From Eimeria necatrix (taxonomy: Eukaryota; Apicomplexa; Conoidasida; Eucoccidiorida; Eimeriidae): a DNA stretch of 64,000 bases. Position numbers and translations under genes: made by a program. Positions 26,701-39,639 of the stretch are shown one piece after another (position 1 is the first letter of the stretch; every line of letters starts with the position of its first letter). Below the pieces are notes generated by a model, which did not search any database, had not been told where the DNA came from, and saw nothing but the letters and a program-made list of their open reading frames with translations. Location: assembly GCF_000499385.1 (NCBI RefSeq), contig NW_013655180.1, positions 123,526-187,525 on the forward strand. The letters are read 5' to 3'.

Positions 26701-29700
26701 GGTTCCTCTAGGCCCTCTACGGAACAAGCCCATCCAGGGAGACAGGGAAGACATGATGCCTCGCTCTGCGACCCTGCAATTGGATTGAATGTTCCAGCCC
26801 TGCAAGCTTGTGCTTTCATTCCAGGAGCGCAGTATTTACCCTGCGCCACTCAAAATCGCACTACGCCTGAAGATAGAATGTTCAATGCAACTAAGTAGGA
26901 TAAATGAGGTACCGCTGCTACGCTACTGTAAGCCATTCATGCTTCCAGGCTTCTTCCAGTTCTCCTGCAAATTAACTTACGTACAGTTGGACAAAGCTCT
27001 GCATCTGTGGATGTGCAGGCGAACCCAGATGGACAGCTTTCACACGAAGCCTGCCCCGCTTTTGGCTGATATTGATTCATATCAGTATCGCAAGGAGTTG
27101 CTTCTGATGACCCTGCGGGGCACTGATGCCCTGCTGGGCACCTGCTCTTAGTTGGCTGGGAGACAAAGCTACCCTCTGGGCAGAAATATCCCGCAGCGCA
27201 TGGTCCTTGTTGAAATGTCAGACCGGGAGATCCACAATAGCTGATTGCACACGAAGGCAGACAAACCTATCTACTTAATGAAATTTGTTTGCTCATCTGC
27301 ATCACCAAAACGGTCAGCATTGTGCTTCTTGCAAGAACAAAGATTTAGAAGGGCACTGTATTTAGTTTCGTCAACTTTTTACGGACATAGTGAAGCTGTA
27401 CGAAAGGGTGCCATAGGCTGAAAGCAGCGGCACGTACCTTCCTGCTGGGCACGGCGTACAGGCTGTCTCCGAAGTGGCCCCTTGATTCCGTGAGGTCGTG
27501 CCCATGGGACACAATGTTGGGGACGACGAATTGGTGGGACAGTAAGCACCTGCTGGGCAGACCTGTGCAACCGAGTAACTATGCTGCAAGGTTCCTGCTT
27601 CGCAGTAGAACCCCTCTGGACAGTCCTCATTGGGTTGTTCCTGGCCGGCTGCCGTGCACAACTTTCCTCCTGGGCAAGGGATTGGAGTGCTTGATGCTTC
27701 CGGACAGTAATACCCAACTGGACATTCTTTGCATTCGCTTTGGTCTTTTGACCCGCGGCTGGAATATTTCCCTGGAGGGCACTGTTCCATATTGTCTGGG
27801 CTGGCCCTGAGCATGCAGCCGTAACGCACGCACAGAGAAAAAAGTCCGCTGAAGCGCATCCGGCCTCTCTAGAAAACTACTTACGAATTGATAGTGGCGG
27901 GGATGTGACTTACGTAGCCTCATTTGGGCAGTAGTGTCCGGGTGGGCAACGAAGGCAAAGGGACTCATTAGAAAGGTTGTTCGTAAAACCTACAGTTCCA
28001 GCCGGGCAGGCCTGTTTGTCACTTGAAGCTGTAATCAGGCCAATACAACACAACGCGTGAGCGCCAAAAAATGAAATGCCCTACAGCACATTTTGCTGGC
28101 ACCGCAAGTTGTAGTTGCTGGCGAATGCCCACCTGCGGGGCAGAAGTATCCTTCTGGACAGGCTTGCTGAGAGAGGTCGAGACTTGGATCCTCACACAGG
28201 TAGCCTGCCGGGCATTTTACACACTCTAACATGCCTTTCGTGGGCGCAAATGAGCCTTTGGCACAGTTCGTCCCGTCGGTGCTGCCAGCAGGACAGAATT
28301 TCCCAACTGGACACAAATTTGCCACGCGCTCAGCTGTCGCTGTTCCTTCTGGGCAAATGAAACCTTCAGGACATTCTGTGGCCGTTAACCCTGCTAAGTC
28401 TTGGCACACCTTGCCTGCACACCGGGCACAAACCAGTCACATGATCTCTATTTGTGTTAGAGATAGGAAAACATATTCGGCAAGAAAAACTTCAAGAGGC
28501 AACAAACCCGTTGAAAATGCTTTTGTTGAATACTGCAAGATGCAGTGAGCAAGTTCGATGCCTACCTGCGGGGCATTTGGTGCAGTCTGTTGCACTTTGC
28601 TGCATTTCATTAGTACCAAGGCTGCCTCTAGGGCACGGTGTAAGGATCTGTTGGCTTTCGCAGTAAAAGCCTGCTGGGCAGGGACCAGCCTTGTTAGGGT
28701 CGTAAGTTTCGTCATCTTTTGACGGCTGTGTAGCTGGAGACCCGTAGATGCAGTAATATCCAGCTTCGCAATAGGGCAGGTTTTGGATCAGCTCTGTGTT
28801 TCCTGTAGAAGTGCATGCCTTGTAAGGGGGGCACAGGTAGCAACTGTTGATCGACGAGCCAAATCCAGTTTCCCTTGATGTTCCTAGAGGACACGGCACT
28901 TCAGTAGATGTTCCTTCTGTTGGACAGTAGTGCCCAGTGGGGCAAGGATCACATTCTGTGCTGCCTTCGGTTTTTGTGACCCATCTGCAAAAGCAAACGG
29001 ACGGATGTATTGCTGAGGCGCTGATGCTTCACCTCTGGCCAAGCTGTAGGGGCCTTGAGGAACTGCAGGGGCTCTAATCTTTCGTCGCTCTTATCAAACT
29101 ACCTTCCGTAACACCTCCGTGGTGAGCTAGCACTTCGAACTGAAGTTTTGAAGATGGCACAAAACACACCCAGGAGCACAAAGATAGCATTCAGCCAGTC
29201 CCTCGTGTGGGGAAAAACTTCCAGGTGGGCATGGAAGCTCCTCAGAAGATCCTTCAGCGGCGTAGTACCCCTTTCGCGCCACATTTTGTCTGCGGAAATT
29301 CGTCATAGCAAAGAATAAAGGGGGAGTTTTGCAGAGAGACTTAGAACAACGCAATGTTTTTCTCCGGCAGAACCACAAAACCTTGTGGTTCACCACAGAG
29401 ATCTATATAACTTTTTCGCTCACACTTTTTTGACACTGCTTGCGGGGAAGAGAACGGAGAGCTTTGCACTTTGGCTTTCAAGCCCTAGGCAGATGTAGAC
29501 TGTAACTAGAAGGCGAGCATATAAGTGCGATATTTCCCACTGACACGTGACAGAGAGTGAGGCTAGTTTACTCACCTGGAGGTATCGGAGCCTCCTGTAC
29601 AATATGCCCCCGGTGCGCACGGTCCATCAGGCTCTGGAGAATGGCTTCCGGTGCAATACTGTCCAGCAGGACAATCTATACAATCATCTTTCGATGAAGC

Positions 29701-32700
29701 TCCCGGAGAAGGATTGTATTTCCCTGGAGGGCAGTATGACTTTGTTGTTGCCCCCTAAATTCGTAAACGGCAAGTGCAAAACAAGATAGGGCACTACATG
29801 AGAGCACAATTCGCATAAAATGGCACGCTGGACGTGAGAGTAGAAGCACCGAAGAAAATAGAAGGAAATCACGGAGGACAGCAAGCATGAAACTGACCTC
29901 TTCGCAGTAGCCCCCGGCCGTGCACGGCTCCCCAGTCTTTCCATCAGTTGGGCGTGGAGATGATGCCCCCTCATAGCACAGATACCTGAATTCCTCAAGC
30001 GCAGGCCACTAGATTCTGAAGGTGGATAAAAGTCAAGCAACCTGGGAAGATTTAATGCTAGATACAGATAGAAGGCCTTGCCAGAGAAAAAGGCTGTGGT
30101 GAATTCCCAAAATGGAGGCGCGTCGATAGATATGGACTAAGTCACCTTCTGCTTAGGAGCCGACTTGCAAGCGTACACCTTATGTATTGAATCGGAAATA
30201 TCAGCTCATGGGCTCTGCGTTGGATGTGCAGCGAAAAAGCGTGAGCTTACCCCGCGTCGCAAGGACCGGTTGGTGAAGAGAGGCCTGTACAGTAGCATCC
30301 GCAGCTGGGTGCTTTTGTGAGCGGAGTGGGTGCGGGTTCCCTACGTTTAATGTGGCAGAAAAATTCAGCATAATTTCTCGCTGCCTGTGTGTGTTTGCAA
30401 CAGTGTGTTTTATACACAACAACAGTGGTTTTTCAAATGCAGTGTGTTACACTAGAGGAGGGAGCCAGTGCACCTTCATCTTCGCAGTAATATCCGGGCA
30501 GGCAAGCCGTGCAATCATAGAGCGCTGAGTTCCCCGTTGCAGAGCTAAAGGTTCCAGATGGACAAGGCTTCGGTGCAATGGAGCCTAGTTCACAGTATTG
30601 GCCTTCTGGGCATTCTTGAGGACTGCCACTTTCTGGGCAGTAGGAGCCTGAAGTGGCCACCATAACAAGGTTTCGATCTGATGAACAGAGAGCTAAGGAC
30701 TATGCTATGCACCGAAACAAGGTACACTACTATATGCATATGCATGAAAAGTTACGCACCCTGTGGGCATTTGTCACATTCTTCTTCACTCGCCGCCCCC
30801 GGTTGAGCTCTACAACACATGTAAGCATAAAAATTGTTCGGTTTTTTTACAACAGTGCACGTGCCGAGCATTGAGTATTGACCGGCTACTTTACCTTTAG
30901 TATGCTTCGCAGGTGGCGCTGACGTGCCCTTGTACTCGCAAAAAAAGAACAAACTAGACAAGGGGGATTCGCAGGCTACAGAACTTACGGCAGACTGCTA
31001 GCAAATAACTCACGAGTACGTTCCAGCCGGGCAGTGATGCATTGTTGCCGATGTCGATCCCTCCGGACAATAATATCCAACTGAGCAGGATCCCTCAGCT
31101 TCCGTCAGCCCTTCTATTGATGCATACTGGCCGGCAGCGACAGGCACGCAAGCTGTTTTGTCTGCCTGATGTAGTCAGCGCACGCAGATATGCAGCGGTA
31201 TGAACATCGAGCCAAGGAAAATTTTGGCAAGCCTAAGGAAGCTTCTAGAATTCCTTTCTGCCAGCTGCATCTGAGATGTGGGTGCCTTTGGAATATATGT
31301 GACCTGGCCAGTTTTCGGATTCACGGTTCCTTTTTCACATTTTATTGGACTTGATACTCCCTGAAAGCGCACGAAAAAGTCTAGCAACATTTCGGCCGTT
31401 AGAAAGTACCGTGGCGTATGAAATTTTTGAACTCCAAGCACGCTAAGCGACCCCACTACCCAAATTTCTGTTAAACTACGAAAAGAGTAGTCAGTGGAAA
31501 CCCGCCGAGTGGGAGGTAGCAAAGGCCCCGAATGCTGCTACTTCAAGACCAATGCGAAATATTGTGGATTTATTGCATACCTCAGGACAGTAACTCCCCG
31601 CTGCACAGGGATGGCTCGCCAACGTTGGGATAGAATCGACTCCCGCATCGCAATAGACGCCAGCTGGGCATTTCTGCTGGTTCATTTGTTCTTCAGTGGT
31701 TCCCTCCTCAGAGCAGTAGTGACCAGCTTTGCACGGCAGGCATGATGCGCTTCCATCAGAATAAAATCCTCTTTTGCAAGCGACTCGTACACCGTCGGCG
31801 CACTCATATCCGGGATCACATGCAACACATTGTGCATCCATACCTGACTCACAGCAATACCGGATGCAACTTCATCTAAACCTTCTGAATTTTCGTTTTA
31901 TTGCGTTGCAGCATGCATAAACAACCCACGTTGCTCCTGAAACTCAAGGAACCACTGGCCACTGCCTTCCTGGAACAAAGTTTTTGAACACTGCGCGATA
32001 TGGCGAGGCGATGGATTTGCTTCTTTGTAAACCTTTAAAACGCTAAGCAGAATGGCTCACGGCGTTGCCATGCGTACTGCTGGAGGAAAAAGCTGCTGTA
32101 TTGCTAGCCTTAAAGGCTAAGTCTAAAAATGTGGCTGACTTTAGTGCTGAAACTTGCCGATACATTGTCCAGTCCCTACCTGCTTCCGCTGGAATAGGGC
32201 GTATTGCGTGCGCCTCGCCATATAGCCCAGTGTTCAAAGACATAGTTCCAGAAGGGCATTGACCAGTGATTCCTTCAGGAGCGCTATTTTCATCCCCATA
32301 ATCGCAGTAATATCCAGCTGGGCCTACGGTAATTTACACCCATCAAAAAACAGGTCAGCAAAGAATAATGCTTCCTTCTCTAACATAAGAATATTCCATG
32401 GTATTCCCAACCTGGGATGAAATAAAAGCACCCTGTGTATATTTTAGAATTTATCTGCTGACTGGAGTTGTGCCGTCGTACAAGGAGTGCACTCCGAAGA
32501 ATCTGTAAGGGCTCCAACAGAGCTGTAGAAGCCAGGAGGGCATTTTGGTCCTTTTTCCGAGTCAGTACCCGCAGGGCATACGCGGCCTGCAGCAGCAGTA
32601 CAAATGTCGCATATGCTCAGCTGCTCATTCACATATAGATGGAATAATAGAAGAGCAGGAGACATTGGTTTAGAAGGAAGTTTCTTCGAGCTTAATGAGG

Positions 32701-35700
32701 CCGGACAACTGCTTGCACCCGCGAAGGTTGGTTACTTTTACACGTACCTTTGGGACACGGCTGAGAGAGCATATCGAAGAAGCTACTGCCTTCTTTGCAG
32801 TAATAACCCGCCAGGCATGCTACGCAGTCACTGTCGGCCTTCATTCTATCAGAGGCTCCTGGGTACGGCGAATAAGTCCCAGCTGGACACGGAATGCCCT
32901 CCTTAGATCCTTCCGGACAGTAATGTCCTGGTGGGCACGGCTGGCGTCCTACAGCATGGAAGGACCTCTCCGCACAGAGCCATCCAGCAGGGCAGGGTTT
33001 GCAGGCTGAAATGTCTTTCGAGCCACTTTCATGATTTATCGTCCCGGCTGGGCAAGGCTTTGCAGTTGGGCTGGCAGAGCCTTCAGGGCAGTAATGACCA
33101 GGCCAGCATGGAATCACCAGTTGTTCGCTGTTTGTGCGAGAATTGGGGCATGGCCATCCTGCTGGACACTTGATACAGTCTGTCCCATCCGCATTTGAAT
33201 ACGTTCCTGGCAGGCAGTGCCGAGGCCAGTGGTGTTTCCCTTCGCACTTGTGGCCCTCCCAACATGGATATTCCTTTGGAGTGTCATATTGCGCAGTCCA
33301 TCCTGTGACACCTCCTTGCCAGGAAAGCTGAAAGTAACCACGTCTAATAGGGCGCCATTCTTGGGGGCCGCAGAGGCTGCATAGCACATGCCAGTCCCAA
33401 AAGGTGCTTCATGCCGCTAGAAAATATGCGTCATTCGTGTGGAGGAGTATTCGTTAGCAGCTCATAAGGTGCCCTGCACGAAGGCGCCTTTTGATCTGTC
33501 AGCAGTCGTGCGATGTGCAGCGGCTTACTAGCCAATCTGGCAGATCAATTCACTTGATAGCCGCGTCCCCAAAGCCGGGTGGTTAAGCACCTTCGTGCGA
33601 CATTTAATCTGTTTAAAAGTGGGCCACAAATGTTAGGTAGAAAGTGTTAAAATAGCGATTTGCACAGCGCCCGTCAAAGATTTGCAAGGCTTTGAGTACC
33701 CATACACTGAGCTGGACTAAAGACGTAAGCCACAGTTTCTCACTCGGGTTGTTGAGTCGTCGATTGTTTGTGTGTACCCGCACGATGCGAAGAACTGCGA
33801 GAATCCTCCACTTTTTCCATAGAAAGGCCCATTTGCCAATTCCGAAGGCCAGCTTTTAGTAGTTGAACCATAGGCTGGGCACCACGTACTGGGCGGCAGG
33901 TATGAAGAAAAGCACGATTTATGATCCATTAGATTTGCTGTACACAGGTTCGGGAAGGATTGAGCCCTTGTGACGTCAGTGCTGGCAACGGGAGAAGAGC
34001 GCATTGGTGAGCTATTTTGTTCAAAATCGAAGCTCGTGTCATCGTATCCCACGCCACACCACCACTTTCCGTCTACTTCAATGGGCATAAGTCCGTCATC
34101 ACAGGGCCGGGGGGGCAGGTGCTCCTTGCCAAGCTCCACTATAAGTCCAGCAGGCGCTGCAGAACACGTGCGACTGCCCCCAAGGGAGCTTGTTCCAGAA
34201 GGGCACGGCTGCGGGGCTTCTATGGGGTCCGGACACTGGAATCCAGGCGGGCAAGGAATACAAACACCTGGGTATTCCGCCTTCGTGTAAGTGCCCAAAG
34301 GACAACGCACGTCCGTGAACTCCCTAGCAGCAATACCGCTCCAGCCGTTGCACATTTTGCCTGGCGGGCATGGAGTGCATACTTGCTCTTCTCCTTTTCG
34401 CTGCCATCCAAGTGGGCACTGTTCTGGCCTTTTTGCAGGGTCAGTGCAGACTGCGTCCTCGGGGCAGGAATAGCAAAGCCCACTGCCGACTGGTGCGTAT
34501 GTTCCTGAGCTACAAGGTTCTTTTTTGCCGCCTTGGCAAAAGAAACCAGCAGGGCAAACGTGGTACTGTGGAGAACCGTCCTCAAATAAGAGATACATGC
34601 CTGTTGGGCATTCCGTGGGATCATGCTCTGATCTGTCGACTGGAGACGTTTCCCTGTGACTGTCGTAGAGTAAACAAAGCCAAAAAATGTACGAAAATGA
34701 GCAGCAGTTCGCTAGCACCAAAACGATTTAGTGGCCCGAATACATGAAAAGAATGAGGCATCCACAGCGGCATCCACAGCATGCGTGGCATGGCTACTCT
34801 GTGATTGCGGAGTTGTTCGGTAGGCCGATAGCGTGGGAAGGGACAGCTTTGTTTGCAGAAGCTACATGACCCAACGAAAACCTACGGGATGAAGGCCTGG
34901 CACGTGAGGCTTCCTCTTGGACTAAATTCGCCAGGCCTACACTGCTTTGCAGTGCCGAGAGAGCACTCGAACCCTTCTGGACAGGGTTCGCAGCCACGCT
35001 GGAAAGTAAAGACTTCGCCCTCCTCACATTGTTGCCGAACTGCAGAAGACACCAGAATTTATGCATGCATGCTGGGAAACGAAGCGACCAAAAATTAAGT
35101 AGGGAAGAGCAGCCCAAAAGTAATTGTTGCGACGCGGAAAAGTTCACAAATAGCTCGGCCCGCACTTACTAATAATTACGTCCACAGATGGCCTGGGGAG
35201 AAATTGCACTTGCTGCTCCGTATGGCTTGCCACACGGAAGTCGCAAACTACGCGATGACGTAGCAGCCCAGCACTTGATGGATTCAGCTGACTCCAGTCG
35301 AGCAGCAACTTCAGTTCCTGCGATTTCTGCTCTCCATAGCTGTTTTGGTTCTTACTTGCAGACTGCCCTCCAGATATTTCTGCGCCTATCGTTCTGCTAA
35401 GCGTGGCCACAAGAATGTTCCCAGCATCTGTATCCACACACTGGCCTGTGATTTGTAACATAGAGCGAAGTGGAGCAGATGGTCTTAGTTCTAGTACGAC
35501 TTTTGTTTGTGGCGGCAGAAGTTCAACCACGACAGCGGAAGATTGCCACCGTAGAAATAAGCGTTCTTTGTTTTCGGCCCACTGCTCGGCAACAGTATGC
35601 GCCTGCGTCTTCCTGCTAGATCTAGCTACTTTCGTAACCATAGGGAGTCGGACTCGCTCCTGAAGTAAGCCTGAACGTAGTTCTATCCATTTTGGGCTTC

Positions 35701-38638
35701 CACTTTGCTGGGTATCCAGCATTGCAACGCGACTCACATCTGGGTTTCGTAGTAGATCGCGAAAAGCAACTGGCCCGAGAGTTGGGCGAGACGGCAAGAC
35801 GATGACCTTCACAGAGCCGTCAGAAGCAGCCATTCCCTTCCAGCGCACCCGAGCAGAATTGCTGTAGGAGACATCGGTGCTAATGAGCTGAAAGTAGACT
35901 TTGTGACCATTCTCATGTACTTCGCTTTGGTCTTCGAAAGACATAGCTTTAAATTTCCAGCAAGCAGACACAGGCCATGCATACGGAGAAACGCGTATGC
36001 TGCTCTCACCCAAGAGGACAAGCCCTGGCTCATGCTCAGCTTTTATGAGCACGTCAGCAAAGGGCCTATCTAGCAGCTGTACGCATAGTTGTGCAGGATG
36101 ACCTGGAAGTATGAGGGCAGCACTTTTTGTAAGTGGTCCATGAAGAAGTTTTGCTGACTGCCACCTCAAGAGGGCTGAAGCGGCCTTTCCGGCGTCACTG
36201 TAGACGCCTACGGCGGAAGTTGTGTCAAGGTATATCTTCGGCGTTTCCAGTTGTGTACGAAATTCCTTGTTGGCCCTGCTGCAGCTCGTGCAAACAACAC
36301 GAAGCTTCACCCACGAGGGCTTGCGAAAACTTGTGGATCTTTGGTCCTGCAGCCACAAAGCTAGGCCACTGATGGTCGCCAGTCCTTGCCCATTCGTTAC
36401 TCCTTCTGCCTTTCCACTGAGGACGATCGTGCCCTCGGGCCACGATTCTGCTATGAAAACTTGAAGTTTGTGCTGCAAACCATTAGGGTTGCGGGGTTCA
36501 GTTTTCCGGTGCTGAGGGATGAAGCGGTGTCGGTCTCGCCAGCTCCGGAGTGAACGGGATGAGTTGCTACCTTCTGTCCAACTGCTCCATCCGGCAAGCG
36601 CAGATCGCCTTCCTAGTGTTTCTCGTTCCCGTCTCAAGCGTTCTTTGTGAAGCACGCTCTGTGTGAGGTTCAAGGATTTGAGGTCTACAGCGACCTCCAG
36701 ATCCCACGGCTGCCCTACTCGGACTGCCCGAGGAACAGTTTGAACGAACCTAACGGGATTACGCACAAATTTTACCACAGACAGAAAGCATTGTCCGATG
36801 CGAAGTAATGCTTGGTAAAAGTCGTTTACGTACTCTTGCTAAGTTCACGTCAACACATATCACTAGTCATGCAGAGGGTGGTAGTCAAACTGTAGTTGAT
36901 GTAATATGAGTTTTACCAAAGCAAGGAAGCGGATTCCGACTCAGCTTGACCGAGGGCCTCATTTGCATTTGTGCCCTTCATCTGTGGAAATCTGACTTTT
37001 TTTTTGAAGACAATTGGGGCGGATACTGCAGGGCGAACAGTGGCGTTGCTGTATTCTGCATTTGTGCTTGGTACTCCAAGGGCAACCTGCCCTGCCACTG
37101 CAGCTTTTATGTGGTACTTTCCTGGAGGGCTTCTAAGGACCAAATCACTCCAAAGGCAAAGACCACGGTCACACTGCGTTTCATAAAAATCTTGTGGCAG
37201 CGTTTCGTCGCCATTGGTTGCATGGAGCTGCAGCTGCATCAGTCCTACGAAGCTGGTGTCTCTCCCGCCACTGGCAAGTAGAACTTCCACCGCAACTCTT
37301 ATCGCAGCGGTTTGTGGAACAAATATGACTGCTGGAGGCTGCTCACAGAACCTGCATCGTCCCACGCACTCAGCTGGCGAAAAGAGAGCCTCCATACGGA
37401 AAAGGGCAAGCTGGTATTTACTTCGCAGCAGACTCAGAAGCAGTCGCGATTTCTACATGACGGCAAAGCATTGCCGATAGAACAGCATGTGGTGAGCATA
37501 GAGCATGAATGTAGAAAAGAAAATACTGCGCGTATAGTGATGCGGTGTTGTGCACGTGTACGAATAGCTCGCCTTATCACCCGCGAAACTGCAGGGGCGA
37601 CAATCACTGTAGCGCTCTCTGCAGCTTGTGCGCCATCAGCAGTGGCGACAAGCCTGAATGTTCCCTCCCTGACCAGCTGGAGGTTCGAAAAAGTGGCAAC
37701 TCCGTTTATCAGAGGCGCACTTGTTTGACCTCCAAGCGCTGGCTGTGGCGAAAAGTTGCTTTCCTCATTGGTGCCAATGGCCACAAGGTACACGGTGCCC
37801 TTAAAGTCACGCAGAAACTCAGAACCGTCCAGAGAGATAGCTGATACTTGAAGCTCTCCCTGGGGTGCATCTTTTAAACATGAAAGCGCGCGTATGGTTT
37901 GTGGCTTGTCCCATGAGAGCTTCAGACGAGCAGAGACATGGGATACCCTGACCCGGAGTTCAGTTCCCTCTCGCAAAGGCAGGGGTTGGAGGCAAGGCAG
38001 GCGATCTGCCTCCTTAAATGACTGTTCCTCTACGTTGCAATAGAATTGGCCAAGCACGAGTGCCCGGTATTCTCCTTTTCCATCCAGCTTCAGAGACCAG
38101 GAGGCTGTGTTCCCCTCCAGTTCTTCCCACAGAACTTCAGAGGCCCTTGCTGATTGTTCTTGTGCATCAGCGTCGCCAACTGGTAGAAACTGAAGCCCAA
38201 GCCACAAGGAACGTTCCAGAGGTGCTCTAGAAAGGTCTCCATTGACACGGGCTGTAACGTCAAAAATTTCGCCTGGTTCCACCACTAAGCTTCCACATTG
38301 TACATCGACGCTCAAATTGGTCAGCACTGCGGCAAAAGACCATTCAGATCAACATCAAATAAGCACAAAACATCCATTTGATCGGGATTGATCGATGCCT
38401 GTTGGCCGCTGGCTAAAGTTATGGTGCGATCTGGTGCTCGAAATGCTTGCGCTTCACGCCGTTATGCAGTAGATATCATTGCTGTTATTCGGTATGCACA
38501 TTTCCAAGTATCTCATTAATTACCCTCTAGCTCAGTAGACGAGGTAGATTGCGTCGTCGTCTCTTGATCTGGTGTGACTGGAGAAGCAAGCGCGCTCAAG
38601 ACGGCCTTGGACAGTGCTAATAGGACCAAGGCCCTCAT
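11787..38638 (-). CDS. Giant GCC2/GCC3 cysteine-repeat membrane protein with coiled-coil tail
   Basis: One gene of nearly 60 exons spans 27 kb. Firm N-terminal exons are 38524-38638, 37581-38326, 36917-37410, 35170-36749, 34886-35039, 33778-34659, 32748-33406, 32482-32586, 32180-32323 and 31581-31843; every junction keeps phase. Later exons were followed in the same way to 11787. Order: signal peptide, about 950 residues with few cysteines, then dozens of GCC2/GCC3 (ephrin-receptor-like) modules of the type C-x2-CPAGYYC, one membrane helix near 18950, then a highly charged coiled-coil tail. I estimate about 5,800 residues. The topology is type I: modules outside or in a secretory organelle, coil in the cytosol. 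The same cysteine module occurs in apicomplexan cysteine repeat modular proteins (CRMPs), some of which act in rhoptry discharge and tissue targeting, but those end in several membrane helices, not a long coil. At least five introns have GC donors. The last exon is uncertain; a downstream exon at 11152-11577 is possible. Confidence 0.85.
16207..16337. repeat. Tandem duplication, period 70, in an intron
   Basis: Two near-identical copies of about 65 bases start at 16207 and 16277. Both contain GACGAATGCGCGA and TCAGGTTACA and differ at a few positions. They lie in an intron of the giant gene. Confidence 0.85.
17379..17452. repeat. GT/TG-rich microsatellite in an intron
   Basis: An imperfect (TG)n run (tgtgtgcgtgtgct...) lies between the exon ending in REVAQNFLRFY and the exon starting at acceptor GCACAG (17349). 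It stays open in frame, so on the minus strand it reads as Cys/Val and His/Thr repeats, but flanking GT and AG signals mark it as intron. Confidence 0.65.
18255..20341 (-). other. Membrane-proximal region and transmembrane helix of the giant protein
   Basis: Four exons follow the cysteine array. The first three encode a region of about 320 residues with few cysteines. The fourth carries the only strong membrane helix, LLTFACLLVVLVLLLVSIS, at about 18920-18985, followed by ARRSQYKKRQ, a basic stop-transfer stretch. That exon ends at donor GTATGC and joins in phase 0 to the first coiled-coil exon at acceptor GTACAG, giving VKQRLQ|HRDRLRG. This proves that membrane helix and tail belong to one reading frame. 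A GTGAGT inside the helix is a possible decoy donor. Confidence 0.75.
20408..35039 (-). other. GCC2/GCC3 cysteine-module array of the giant protein
   Basis: About 36 exons encode repeats of a 40-55 residue module with the pattern CPAGYYC...PCPAGT...G...C..C. Typical readings are CIPCPPGFQCPDP, GYYCPAGSSAPKPCPAGT and CSPCPAGSFCPPGG. This matches the GCC2_GCC3/ephrin-receptor-like family, which forms small disulfide-bonded units. Introns very often interrupt the glycine codon of CPxG in phase 1, so many exons carry one or a few whole modules. A divergent part at about 33.8-33.3 kb has few module motifs and may be a separate globular domain (FASCGTFWDWHVLCSLCG). The array ends at about 20420 with an EGF-like stretch (CVCPDG-type). 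Confidence 0.85.
35170..38326 (-). other. Cysteine-poor ectodomain of the giant protein
   Basis: Three exons encode about 940 residues. They alternate hydrophobic and polar residues and contain patterns such as GEYRALVLGQFYC, GTFRLVATADGAQ and ANGQG-like turns, which suggest beta-sandwich (Ig- or filamin-like) domains. This is a structural guess from pattern only. Two short CxxC motifs (CRFCEQPP and VVCTSCSRA) occur. The block lies between the signal peptide and the first cysteine module. Confidence 0.55.
38524..38638 (-). other. Exon 1 of the giant gene: signal peptide
   Basis: The first exon encodes MRALVLLALSKAVLSALA followed by a Thr/Ser-rich linker. It has a short basic start, a hydrophobic core and a small-residue cleavage region, a typical secretory signal. 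It ends in phase 1 at donor GTAATT and joins the acceptor GCCGCAG ending 38327. An upstream ATG is closed by a stop after four codons, which supports this start. Confidence 0.8.
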
Positions 38639-39639
38639 CTCTTCAGGGTCGTGGCATGAAGAAACGAGAAGCTCTAGCTAAAGACAGCACTGAATCATGA
38701 GAAAAACCCTGATATTCGCTTCGGATAAAAAATCGCGAGGTCTGCAGTTCCAAGAAATGCCCTTGTCCGTCAGTGTTGCGGAGTTGTTGTGTCCAGTCCT
38801 AGCGTGAAAAATGGTGGAAAAAAACTAATTCGACAAGCAGTTTGCCTTAAAGTAGAGTTAAAGCATCAAAACAAATTGAAGGGGGACAGTGCTCCACGAA
38901 ATTGTGCTTTGGCTACACACCGTCGCACATTAACACGTACAACAGGAGACGCACCACTGAAGTACACGACAGACTGGATATCAGAAGCAATTACAGCTCC
39001 AAATAAAAAATACACGTCAGTCTGCATTTAAATTTTGCAGCAGGTCCAACTGTTCTGAGAGATCAGGAAACCAGTACGCACCCATCGATCCACTACAGCC
39101 GTTGTAGACACGGGCCCAGAAACAAAAGTGCTCGTTCTGGCAGGAAACAAGACTCACGGCTAGAAAGCAAATAACTCGTCAGAATTTCTTACTCGAAAAA
39201 ATTAACTTCAAGGGAGTTGGAGGCCAAAGGTTGAAGAGGCCTTTTCCCTCTTCTTATCCAGGGTCACTCTCCTTGTCCCGTGGCGGTCCATCGGGGTGGC
39301 GCCCTACGGCAGGAGGAAACCCATGCCTGTCTAAATTCCTCAGCTCTAAAGATTAATTTGTGCACTTGAAGTAATCTGAATTGTGGCCTACAACAGCGAA
39401 GAACAGACAAATGCCGCTGTCATATGTGTCAAGCCTTGAGGTGCGAAGCATCCAGGAGTTCTGGCAAGTTCATTTCAACTTCTCAGCAACCTAATGTAGA
39501 TGCAAAAACTCACCATTTTAATAAAAGAGGTAAGGATGCTGGGTGAAGACCGATAGTGCAGCTTTGGCCGAATGCTATCCCGATCCACCCACATTGCCTC
39601 TGGCTACTGCAATTCGTTCCCAAAAACAGCCATGCTCAT
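38639..39639. other. Intergenic, no gene seen
   Basis: Sequence upstream of the giant gene. Only short frames (the longest, 38789-39031 on the plus strand, has no homology I recognise). It should hold the promoter of the giant gene. Confidence 0.45.

Noticed and set aside
33114..33389. Alternative minus-strand frame within the cysteine array
   Set aside because: It lacks the cysteine pattern; the overlapping frame carries CPAGW, CPEGS and similar module motifs and links in phase at both ends.
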